Of a DNA stretch of 12,590 nucleotides, positions 5,969-12,317 are shown one piece after another. The position numbers and the translations under genes are program-made. Below the pieces are notes generated by a model, which saw only the letters and a list, made by a program, of their open reading frames with translations, was not told where the DNA came from and did no database searches. Where the stretch lies: the NCBI GenBank assembly GCA_903901395.1, contig CAIUQW010000144.1:1-12590 (forward strand), written 5' to 3'. The DNA is from an uncultured Chlorobiales bacterium. Its GTDB lineage: Bacteria > Bacteroidota > Chlorobiia > Chlorobiales > Chlorobiaceae. Within the stretch, counting starts at the first letter, position 1. Each line of letters begins with the position of its first letter.

Positions 5969-8164
5969 ATGGCTGAACAAGTGAAACCCGCAGGGGTCAA
6001 GCCGAAGGGGACAGTGCCTCCTCCAAAGGGGAATGCGCCGGCTCCGAAGGCAAATGGCGCGCCAGGCGGAGCATCGGTCATTAAAGAGCAGGATGCCGCC
6101 AAGATGAGACGTTTTCTGTTCCAGCGAACGGAAACACGCTCGACGAAGTGGTACCAGATCTTCGATACCGAAAAAGTCGATGACGAACAGGTGGTCGGTG
6201 GCCATCTCGCGCTGCTTGGCGTGCTGGGCTTCATCATGGCGATCTACTACATCTCGGGTATCCAGGTGTTTCCCTGGGGAGCTCCGGGTTTCCACGACAA
6301 CTGGTTCTATCTGACCATCAAGCCAAGGATGGTCTCTCTCGGTATCGACACCTACAGCACCAAGACCGCTGACCTCGAATGGGCGGCAACCAAGCTTCTT
6401 CTCTGGGCTGGCTATCACTTCATCGCCGGTTCCGTGCTTCTTTTTGGCGGATGGCGCCACTGGACGCACAATCTGACCAACCCCTTCACCGGCCGTTGCG
6501 GTAACTTCCGCGACTTCCGTTTCCTCGGCAAGTTCGGTGACGTGGTTTTCAGCGGCACCAGTGCGAAGTCCTACAAAGAGGCTCTCGGGCCACACGCCGT
6601 CTACATGTCACTGCTCTTCCTTGGCTGGGGATTCGTGATGTGGGGTATTCTCGGCTTTGCTCCGATTCCGGATTTTCAGACGATCAACTCCGAGACCTTC
6701 ATGTCGTTCGTCTTTGCAGTGATTTTCTTCGCCCTCGGTATCTACTGGTGGAACAATCCTCCGAATGCCGCCATTCACCTCAACGATGACATGAAAGCCG
6801 CCTTCTCGGTTCACCTGACCGCGATCGGCTACATCAACATCGCGCTTGGCGTAATCGCATTCGTGGCTTTCCAGCAGCCGTCGTTCGCCCCCTATTACAA
6901 GGAACTCGACAAGCTCGTCTTCTATATCTATGGCGAGCCGTTCAACCGCGTCAGTTTCAACTTCGTCGAGCAGGGTGGCAAGGTGATCTCCGGTGCGAAG
7001 GAGTTCGCTGATTTCCCGGCTTATGCTATCCTGCCGAGAAACGGTGAATCGTTCGGCATGTCGAGGGTCGTGACCAACCTCATCACCTTCAACCATATCA
7101 TCTGTGGTGTGCTCTATGTCTTCGCAGGTGTGTATCATGGTGGTCAGTATCTCCTGAAGATCCAGCTCAACGGCATCTACAACCAGATCAAATCCATCTG
7201 GATCACCAAGGGGCGCGACCAGGAAGTCCAGGTCAAGATTCTCGGCACCGTGATGGCGCTTTGCTTCTCGACCATGCTTTCGGTTTATGCCGTTATCGTC
7301 TGGAACACCATCTGTGAGCTGAACATTTTCGGCACCAACATCACGATGTCGTTCTACTGGCTGAAGCCTCTGCCGATTTTCCAGTGGATGTTTGCCGATC
7401 CGAGCATCAACGACTGGGTGATGGCTCACGTTATCACTGCTGGTTCGCTCTTCTCGCTGATCGCGCTGGTTCGTATCGCCTTCTTCGCCCATACCTCTCC
7501 GCTGTGGGATGACCTGGGTCTCAAGAAGAACTCTTACTCATTCCCGTGCCTCGGCCCTGTGTATGGCGGTACCTGCGGTGTCTCCATTCAGGACCAGCTC
7601 TGGTTCGCCATGCTCTGGGGCGTCAAAGGTCTCTCCGCAGTCTGCTGGTATATCGACGGTGCGTGGATCGCTTCGATGATGTATGGCGTGCCTGCTGCCG
7701 ATGCAAAGGCTTGGGACTCGATCGCCCATCTGCATCATCACTATACGTCGGGTATCTTCTACTACTTCTGGACTGAGACCGTGACGATCTTCTCCAGCTC
7801 GCACCTCTCGACCATTCTTATGATCGGTCACCTGGTGTGGTTCATCAGCTTCGCTGTGTGGTTTGAAGATCGCGGTTCTCGTCTTGAAGGCGCTGATATC
7901 CAGACTCGTACGATCCGCTGGCTGGGCAAGAAGTTCCTCAACAGGGACGTCAATTTCCGCTTCCCGGTTCTGACGATTTCGGACTCGAAGCTTGCCGGTA
8001 CCTTCCTGTACTTTGGCGGTACCTTCATGCTGGTCTTCCTGTTCATTGCCAACGGTTTCTATCAGACCAACTCGCCGCTGCCGCCTCCCGTCAGCCACGC
8101 AGCAGTGTCAGGACAGCAGATGCTGGCCCAGCTGGTCGATACGCTGATGAAAATGATTGCGTAA
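5969..8164 (+). CDS. pscA: P840 photosynthetic reaction centre core protein PscA
   Basis: A 731-residue integral membrane protein forming the homodimeric type I reaction centre of green sulfur bacteria. It binds the P840 bacteriochlorophyll pair, antenna pigments, and the FX cluster shared between two copies. FX ligands are visible as Cys527 and Cys536 in 'FPCLGPVYGGTCGVS', the same positions I recall for C. tepidum. Many hydrophobic helices are present, consistent with the 11 expected (first ones about 75-97, 137-157, 211-232, 243-260), with His-containing segments such as 'GYHFIAGSVLLFGGWRHWTHN' and 'AHLHHHYTSGIFYYFWTETV'. The cytoplasmic N-terminus (about 5-38) is a Pro/Lys/Gly-rich tail. 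An AAAGGAG ribosome-binding site ends about eight bases before ATG 5969. pscB follows after a hairpin. Length and sequence are typical of the family, so the call is essentially certain. Confidence 0.99.
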   Translation: MAEQVKPAGVKPKGTVPPPKGNAPAPKANGAPGGASVIKEQDAAKMRRFLFQRTETRSTKWYQIFDTEKVDDEQVVGGHLALLGVLGFIMAIYYISGIQVFPWGAPGFHDNWFYLTIKPRMVSLGIDTYSTKTADLEWAATKLLLWAGYHFIAGSVLLFGGWRHWTHNLTNPFTGRCGNFRDFRFLGKFGDVVFSGTSAKSYKEALGPHAVYMSLLFLGWGFVMWGILGFAPIPDFQTINSETFMSFVFAVIFFALGIYWWNNPPNAAIHLNDDMKAAFSVHLTAIGYINIALGVIAFVAFQQPSFAPYYKELDKLVFYIYGEPFNRVSFNFVEQGGKVISGAKEFADFPAYAILPRNGESFGMSRVVTNLITFNHIICGVLYVFAGVYHGGQYLLKIQLNGIYNQIKSIWITKGRDQEVQVKILGTVMALCFSTMLSVYAVIVWNTICELNIFGTNITMSFYWLKPLPIFQWMFADPSINDWVMAHVITAGSLFSLIALVRIAFFAHTSPLWDDLGLKKNSYSFPCLGPVYGGTCGVSIQDQLWFAMLWGVKGLSAVCWYIDGAWIASMMYGVPAADAKAWDSIAHLHHHYTSGIFYYFWTETVTIFSSSHLSTILMIGHLVWFISFAVWFEDRGSRLEGADIQTRTIRWLGKKFLNRDVNFRFPVLTISDSKLAGTFLYFGGTFMLVFLFIANGFYQTNSPLPPPVSHAAVSGQQMLAQLVDTLMKMIA

Positions 8165-8174
8165 CAATTCGGTA

Positions 8175-8196
8175 CGAAGGGGCATTTGCCCCTTCG
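8175..8196 (+). promoter_or_regulatory. intercistronic hairpin between pscA and pscB
   Basis: A perfect 9-bp stem (CGAAGGGGC at 8175-8183, GCCCCTTCG at 8188-8196) with an ATTT loop, starting ten bases after the pscA stop. No T-run follows, so it is not a standard terminator. A stable hairpin here could protect the pscA message end or partly limit read-through, setting unequal PscA and PscB levels; this is inference. Confidence 0.6.
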
Positions 8197-8251
8197 GCCA
8201 TCTTGAGCAATAACGTTTACCACGCAAAAAAATTTAAGATGGGGGGTTTGT

Positions 8252-8974
8252 ATGGCCGAACCTGTTGAAAATAAAAATCAGGCTCCTGCACCGGGCGCGA
8301 AGGTAGCTCCGAAAGGCGCTCCGGCAGCACCCAAGGGTGGTGCTCCCGCTGCACCAAAAGGGCCTGCTGCTCCCAAGGCGGCAGCGCCAGCCGCCAAAGG
8401 CGGAGCGCCTGCGGCAAAGCAATCCGGCAAGCCAAGGCTCGCTTCGCTCGATATCACTCTTGGACGTTCGGGTGTTCGTCAGGAGTCTGCGCTTCCGTAT
8501 GTGAAGCCCAAAGCCGCGCCGCCGCCGAAACCGGCAGCTCCGGCTGCAAAGGGCGCTCCGGCAGCAAAAGGTGCGCCTGCTGCCAAAGCTGCTCCAGCTG
8601 CGCCAGCAGCACCTGCGGCGAAGGCCGCACCAGGTGCTCCAGTTGCAAAAGCGGCTCCGAGAGCCAAGAAGCACTACTTCATTATCGAGAATCTCTGTGT
8701 CGGTTGCGGCCTTTGTCTGGACAAGTGTCCGCCAAAGGTCAATGCTATCGGATACAAGTTTTACGGTGATGTTCAGGAGGGTGGCTTCAGATGCTACATC
8801 GATCAGGTGGCTTGCATCTCATGCTCAGCCTGTTTCTCAGGTGATGAGTGCCCGTCAGGCGCGCTGATCGAAGTGCAGCCGGATGGTGAAGTGCTCGATT
8901 TCTCCTATACGCCTCCGGAAAGGCTCGATTTCGATCTTCGCTTCCTGCATCGTTTCCATCGCGAAGTCAGGTAG
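8252..8974 (+). CDS. pscB: reaction centre iron-sulfur protein PscB (FA/FB)
   Basis: A 240-residue peripheral subunit on the cytoplasmic face of the P840 reaction centre. It carries the terminal [4Fe-4S] clusters FA and FB, receives electrons from FX of PscA and passes them to soluble ferredoxin. The C-terminal half (about 141-240) is a dicluster ferredoxin domain: 'CVGCGLCLDKCP' (Cys149, 152, 155, 159) and 'CISCSACFSGDECP' (Cys188, 191, 194, 200), the second with CX5C spacing before CP. The N-terminal half is low-complexity Ala/Pro/Lys/Gly sequence in two blocks (11-57 and 85-138), separated by a more normal segment 'KPRLASLDITLGRSGVRQESALPYV'. ATG 8252 follows a G-rich ribosome-binding site (8241-8246). 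The gene lies 87 bases after pscA and ends shortly before a strong terminator. It is slightly longer than the ~231 residues I recall for C. tepidum, owing to the repeats. Confidence 0.98.
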   Translation: MAEPVENKNQAPAPGAKVAPKGAPAAPKGGAPAAPKGPAAPKAAAPAAKGGAPAAKQSGKPRLASLDITLGRSGVRQESALPYVKPKAAPPPKPAAPAAKGAPAAKGAPAAKAAPAAPAAPAAKAAPGAPVAKAAPRAKKHYFIIENLCVGCGLCLDKCPPKVNAIGYKFYGDVQEGGFRCYIDQVACISCSACFSGDECPSGALIEVQPDGEVLDFSYTPPERLDFDLRFLHRFHREVR

Positions 8975-9006
8975 TCTGAATAGGTATCCCGATACGGAGA
9001 AAAACG

Positions 9007-9044
9007 AAAAAAGCATTGCTTTGCAGAAAGGCAATGCTTTTTTT
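9007..9044 (+). terminator. rho-independent terminator of the pscAB unit
   Basis: A 13-bp perfect stem, AAAAAAGCATTGC (9007-9019) with GCAATGCTTTTTT (9031-9043), and an 11-base loop, ending in seven T residues (9038-9044). It lies 32 bases after the pscB stop. The upstream A-run makes it potentially bidirectional. Confidence 0.93.
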
Positions 9045-9104
9045 ATTTGGTATAAGCTTTTGTTTGAAAACAAAATTATCGTGAACGATCAGGACGTAAA
9101 CACA

Positions 9105-9845
9105 GTGAAGGGTGAACCGGTTACAGAGAAAACACTGATCATAATACCCACTTACAACGAAGCGGAAAACATCAGACCAATTATCGAGAGCATTCTCGAC
9201 CGTTATCAGGAGGGGATCGATCTTCTCGTTATTGATGACAATTCGCCCGATGGAACTGCCGGAATCGTCGAGTCCATCATGAAAAAAGAGCCGCGTCTTA
9301 AGCTTTTGTCAAGACCAGAAAAGTTGGGGCTTGGCACGGCTTATCTTCTGGGGTTTCAATATGCCCTTGATCGGGGATATGAGCGTGTCATAGAAATGGA
9401 TGCCGATTTCTCGCACGATCCAGCCATGATAGCATCACTGATCAGCGGTATGGATGGAGCTGATATGGTCATAGGATCGAGGTACATGAACAATACAGTC
9501 AACGTAGTGAACTGGCCGCTCTCAAGGCTCATTCTTTCCAAAACGGCCAGCATTTATACAAGGTTGATTACTGGTATGCCAGTATTCGATCCCACCAGTG
9601 GATTCAAGTGCATCAGTGCCAAGGCTCTTCGATCCATCGCGCTGGGCCGGGTGCATTCACAAGGTTACTCGTTTCAGATCGAGATAGATTTTCGTGTATG
9701 GAAAAAAGGATTCGTTATTCATGAAGTTCCGATTGTTTTTGTCGACAGAAGTGTCGGAAAATCAAAAATGACCCGGAAAAATATCGTTGAAGCTATCTGG
9801 ATGGTCTGGTGGCTCAAACTCCTGTCAATTATCGGACAACTATAG
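9105..9845 (+). CDS. polyprenol-phosphate mannosyltransferase-like glycosyltransferase (GT2, Dpm1 type)
   Basis: A 246-residue family 2 glycosyltransferase of the dolichol/polyprenol monophosphomannose synthase group, which moves a sugar from a nucleotide donor to a lipid-phosphate carrier at the cytoplasmic side of the membrane. Visible motifs: 'IIIPTYNEAENI' (12-23), 'VIDDNSPDGT' (42-51) with the donor-binding Asp pair, 'EMDADFSHDP' (97-106) with the metal-binding DxD, 'GSRYM' (124-128), 'DPTSGFKCI' (162-170) and 'QGYSFQIEI' (186-194). It lacks the C-terminal membrane domain of some relatives; only a short hydrophobic stretch ends the protein. No ATG is available near the conserved start: GTG 9105 is preferred because AGGA lies upstream (about 9090-9093), with GTG 9081 as an alternative. 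It follows the pscAB terminator, so it is probably transcribed separately. The sugar is not certain. Confidence 0.88.
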   Translation: MKGEPVTEKTLIIIPTYNEAENIRPIIESILDRYQEGIDLLVIDDNSPDGTAGIVESIMKKEPRLKLLSRPEKLGLGTAYLLGFQYALDRGYERVIEMDADFSHDPAMIASLISGMDGADMVIGSRYMNNTVNVVNWPLSRLILSKTASIYTRLITGMPVFDPTSGFKCISAKALRSIALGRVHSQGYSFQIEIDFRVWKKGFVIHEVPIVFVDRSVGKSKMTRKNIVEAIWMVWWLKLLSIIGQL

Positions 9846-9940
9846 AAATGTTTTGATTTTGATATTCCTGAAAAAGGATAAAGATGATGATGGATGCTAC
9901 TTCAGGCCAGATCAACTCAACCATCCATCCCGCCCTTCTT

Positions 9941-9968
9941 TTGACAGTCGCCGAAACAACGCTATCTT
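9941..9968 (+). promoter_or_regulatory. candidate sigma-70-type promoter of serB
   Basis: TTGACA (9941-9946), a 16-base spacer and TATCTT (9963-9968) form a near-consensus promoter about 105 bases before the serB ATG, in the 227-base gap after the glycosyltransferase. It is the best promoter match seen in the window, although untested. Confidence 0.5.
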
Positions 9969-10072
9969 GACCAGAGCTGCGTCCGAAAACAGGGCGGAGT
10001 CATAACACATTACTTGGCAATGTTTTGACTGTCATCCTCTCTCGCTGAGGGGCTAACCGACACTTTCAGCAT

Positions 10073-11308
10073 ATGCGCGAACTGCTGCTTATTACCATAT
10101 CCGGGCCGGACAAGCCGGGCCTGATGTCGAAAATTACCTGCGTACTGAAAAAGTATCGCATTCCAGTGCTCGACATCGGCCAGTCGGTCATTCATAACCA
10201 CCTCTCCCTCGGTATGCTCATCGAGGTGCCGAAGGAGTCGGCATCCGCGCCGATCCTGAAAGACCTGCTCTACACGGCGCATACTCTCGGCATCGAGATT
10301 GACTTCTCACCAGTCACCACGCGCGACTACCACAAATGGGTTGGCGAGCAGGGCAAACCACGCTATCTGCTCTCGTTGCTTGGGCGTAAAATTACCTCTG
10401 AGCATCTTGAAGAGGTGACCTCGCTCATCTCGAATCACGGTTTCAACATCGACACCATCAACCGGCTCTCCGGTCGCCTGCCGCTTGAAGATGAGCGCGA
10501 TCCCGGCAGCACCAAGGCGTGCATTGAATTTTCGCTCAGGGGAGCGCCTGCGGATGAAGAGAAGTTCCGCGCGGAGATGCTCGACATCACCGACAGCCTC
10601 GGCATTGACATCGCTTTCCAGGAGGACAACATTTTCCGGCGGACGCGGCGCCTCGTAGTGTTCGATATGGACTCGACGCTGATTACGTCAGAGGTGATCG
10701 ATGAACTGGCGAAAGAGGCGGGATCGGGCGAGCTGGTGTCGGCGATTACCGAGCAGGCGATGCGCGGCGAACTCGATTTCACCGAAAGCCTGAAAAAGCG
10801 CGTCGGCACGCTGGCGGGGCTGGAGGAATCGACGCTGCAAAAGGTTGCCGAACGGCTGCAACTGACCGAAGGCGCGGAGTTCCTCTTCCACAATCTGCAC
10901 CGTCTCGGCTTCAAGACCGCCATTCTCTCCGGCGGCTTCACCTACTTCGGACGCTATTTGCAGAAAAAGCTCAACATCGATTACGTCTATGCCAACGAAC
11001 TTGAAATCGTCGATGGCAGAATGACCGGCAACGTGATCGGGCAGGTGGTGGATGGCAAGCGCAAAGCGGCGCTGCTTGAAGAGATCGCCGCTACGGAAAA
11101 CATCCGCCTCGAACAGACCGTCGCGGTTGGCGATGGCGCGAACGACCTCCCGATGCTCGGCAAGGCGGGTCTCGGCATCGCCTTCAGAGCCAAGCCCATC
11201 GTGCGCGAAACGGCGCGGCAATCGATCTCCACGCTGGGCCTCGACGCGATTCTCTATCTGATGGGATTCAGGGATCGGGACGCGCTACAAATTCTAATTG
11301 ATAATTGA
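10073..11308 (+). CDS. serB: phosphoserine phosphatase with two N-terminal ACT domains
   Basis: A 411-residue cytoplasmic enzyme that hydrolyses O-phosphoserine to serine, the last step of the phosphorylated serine pathway. Two ACT-like regulatory domains precede the catalytic part: about 1-80 ('LLLITISGPDKPGLMSKITCVLKKY') and about 96-180 ('YLLSLLGRKITSEHLEEVTSLI'). They suggest amino-acid (probably serine) feedback. The HAD phosphatase domain carries 'FDMDSTLI' (197-204) with nucleophile Asp198 and Asp200, 'ILSGGFTYF' (284-292), 'DGKRKAALL' (327-335) with the conserved Lys, and 'VGDGANDLPML' (352-362). ATG 10073 is the first possible start, since an in-frame TGA lies at 10046; no good ribosome-binding site is adjacent (GAGGGG at 10047-10052 is too distant). 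The last residues and stop fall within a heptamer repeat. Confidence 0.95.
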   Translation: MRELLLITISGPDKPGLMSKITCVLKKYRIPVLDIGQSVIHNHLSLGMLIEVPKESASAPILKDLLYTAHTLGIEIDFSPVTTRDYHKWVGEQGKPRYLLSLLGRKITSEHLEEVTSLISNHGFNIDTINRLSGRLPLEDERDPGSTKACIEFSLRGAPADEEKFRAEMLDITDSLGIDIAFQEDNIFRRTRRLVVFDMDSTLITSEVIDELAKEAGSGELVSAITEQAMRGELDFTESLKKRVGTLAGLEESTLQKVAERLQLTEGAEFLFHNLHRLGFKTAILSGGFTYFGRYLQKKLNIDYVYANELEIVDGRMTGNVIGQVVDGKRKAALLEEIAATENIRLEQTVAVGDGANDLPMLGKAGLGIAFRAKPIVRETARQSISTLGLDAILYLMGFRDRDALQILIDN

Positions 11309-11325
11309 CAATGGATAGTTGAAAT
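11298..11325 (+). repeat. 7-bp tandem repeat at the serB stop codon
   Basis: Four contiguous heptamers: TTGATAA, TTGACAA, TGGATAG, TTGAAAT. The serB stop TGA (11306-11308) is inside the second unit. The 23 bases at 11300-11322 match the complement of 11465-11487 at 21 of 23 positions. Confidence 0.75.
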
Positions 11326-11454
11326 AAACGTCATTAAGAATCGCCTGCATCCGACCAAAAACCGCACACAAACCATAAGCAGCTCACTCAATGGAGATGA
11401 CCACGTTCCGACAGATCGTGACTCATTGATAAAGATGGCTGATGTTCCTCATAA

Positions 11455-11489
11455 ATATCAACTGTCAACTATCCATTATCAATTGTCCA
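11455..11489 (-). repeat. 7-bp tandem repeat at the stop codon of the first ferredoxin-like gene
   Basis: On the minus strand five contiguous heptamers read TGGACAA, TTGATAA, TGGATAG, TTGACAG, TTGATAT. The stop TGA of the ferredoxin-like gene at 11479 is inside the second unit. It is inverted relative to the copy at the serB end. Confidence 0.75.
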
Positions 11490-11769
11490 CGTACTCCACA
11501 AACTGCTCGAATTCGCGCGGATCGGGCAACGTAATAGCGCCGGAGGGGCAGACTGGCTCGCAGCGGGTACACAGCACAAGACATTTCATGGGATTGGCCA
11601 CCTGCATTTTCGGGCGTTTCACCACCACAGCGTGCGGCTCCTCTGGCCCGGGCGCGAACACACCGGGACGGCAGAATTCAGCGCACGCCTCGCAGCCATT
11701 GCAACTATCCGCATCGATGGCGGGATACCACGCAATCTCCTCCCTCGGCGCAAGCAACTTTTTCCTCAT
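11479..11769 (-). CDS. 2[4Fe-4S] ferredoxin-like protein (downstream paralogue)
   Basis: A 96-residue small electron carrier with two [4Fe-4S] motifs: 'CNGCEACAEFCRPG' (Cys23, 26, 29, 33; CX2CX2CX3C) and 'CLVLCTRCEPVCPSGAI' (Cys63, 67, 70, 74; CX3CX2CX3CP). The first gap of the second motif is one residue longer than usual. It shares the blocks '(K/R)[11 protein letters not shown]', 'CNGC..C...C.PGVF' and 'PM.CLVLC.RC.P.C.SGAI' with its upstream neighbour, so the two are tandem duplicates. The start at ATG 11769 follows GGGGAGG only two to three bases away; an in-frame TTG at 11787 is the alternative. It is probably cotranscribed with the paralogue and perhaps alaS, and convergent with serB. 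The redox partner is unknown. Confidence 0.88.
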   Translation of the reverse strand: MRKKLLAPREEIAWYPAIDADSCNGCEACAEFCRPGVFAPGPEEPHAVVVKRPKMQVANPMKCLVLCTRCEPVCPSGAITLPDPREFEQFVEYVDN

Positions 11770-11780
11770 TCCCTCCCCAA

Positions 11781-11801
11781 TTATCAATTATCAACTGTCA
11801 A
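11781..11801 (-). repeat. 7-bp tandem repeat between the two ferredoxin-like genes
   Basis: On the minus strand three exact heptamers read TTGACAG, TTGATAA, TTGATAA, starting directly after the TAG stop of the upstream ferredoxin-like gene (11802-11804). A 16-base string (11789-11804) is identical to 11456-11471. It runs into the ribosome-binding region of the next gene. Confidence 0.75.
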
Positions 11802-12296
11802 CTAATCCAGATACTCCACGTACTTCTCGAACTCCTCTTTTTTCGGCAGGACGATTGCGCCCGAGGTACAGATGGGCACGCAGCGGTCGCAGAGGACGAG
11901 GCAGTTCATCGGGTGGCCGACCACGAGCTTCGGGCGATGGATGCCGGTCGGGTCGGGTTCGCCAAGCTCGAAGACGCCGGGTTTGCAGAGTACTTTGCAG
12001 TCACCGCAGCCATTGCAAAGCTCCGGCTTGATGATCGGGAACCACGGAATCTCCTCGCGCGGAGCGAGCAGGCGCTTTTTGCGTTTCGCAGCGCCCTTGT
12101 TCGCTGCCGGTGACTTTCCGGCAAGCGTCGCGTCCACTGCTTTTTTCCAGGAGTCGCCTGGATCGACGCACGACTCCTCGTTTTTATTCATTGAGCGCGA
12201 CTTGAGCGCGCGTCGCAAATTGCGGACGGGCACCAACCCGCAACCATCGCACGAGGGCTTTTCACATCGTCCGAAAAAACAGTCAAAAATCAGCAT
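11802..12296 (-). CDS. 2[4Fe-4S] ferredoxin-like protein with N-terminal extension (upstream paralogue)
   Basis: A 164-residue protein, if started at ATG 12296. The C-terminal ~90 residues are a dicluster domain paralogous to the next gene: '[14 protein letters not shown]' (Cys94, 97, 100, 104) and '[17 protein letters not shown]' (Cys132, 136, 139, 143; CX3CX2CX3C, with Thr instead of the usual Pro after the last Cys). Residues 60-75 are an Ala/Lys-rich linker. The first 35 residues contain four cysteines ('[17 protein letters not shown]'), which could bind metal. Met36 (12191) is an alternative start without a ribosome-binding site, whereas 12296 has AAGG four bases upstream, so the longer form is preferred with moderate confidence. 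It begins 21 bases after the alaS stop, suggesting cotranscription. The partner is unknown. Confidence 0.85.
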   Translation of the reverse strand: MLIFDCFFGRCEKPSCDGCGLVPVRNLRRALKSRSMNKNEESCVDPGDSWKKAVDATLAGKSPAANKGAAKRKKRLLAPREEIPWFPIIKPELCNGCGDCKVLCKPGVFELGEPDPTGIHRPKLVVGHPMNCLVLCDRCVPICTSGAIVLPKKEEFEKYVEYLD

Positions 12297-12317
12297 ATAA
12301 CCTTATCGATAAACCAT

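Noticed and set aside
6608..7492. Long open frame on the minus strand opposite pscA (294 codons)
   Set aside because: Antisense shadow of pscA; very Asp/Glu/His/Arg-rich with no recognisable domain and no ribosome-binding site noted.
8281..8660. Ala/Pro/Lys repeats in pscB as a tandem DNA repeat or CRISPR-like array
   Set aside because: The repetition is at protein level with variable codons and no regular spacers; it is the low-complexity N-terminus of PscB.
9846..10072. Riboswitch upstream of serB
   Set aside because: No conserved riboswitch core or clear multi-stem fold was recognised; only a promoter-like pair of boxes is supported.
11426..12031. 201-codon plus-strand frame across the ferredoxin-like genes
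   Set aside because: It covers both ferredoxin-like genes antisense and includes the heptamer repeats; no recognisable protein features.
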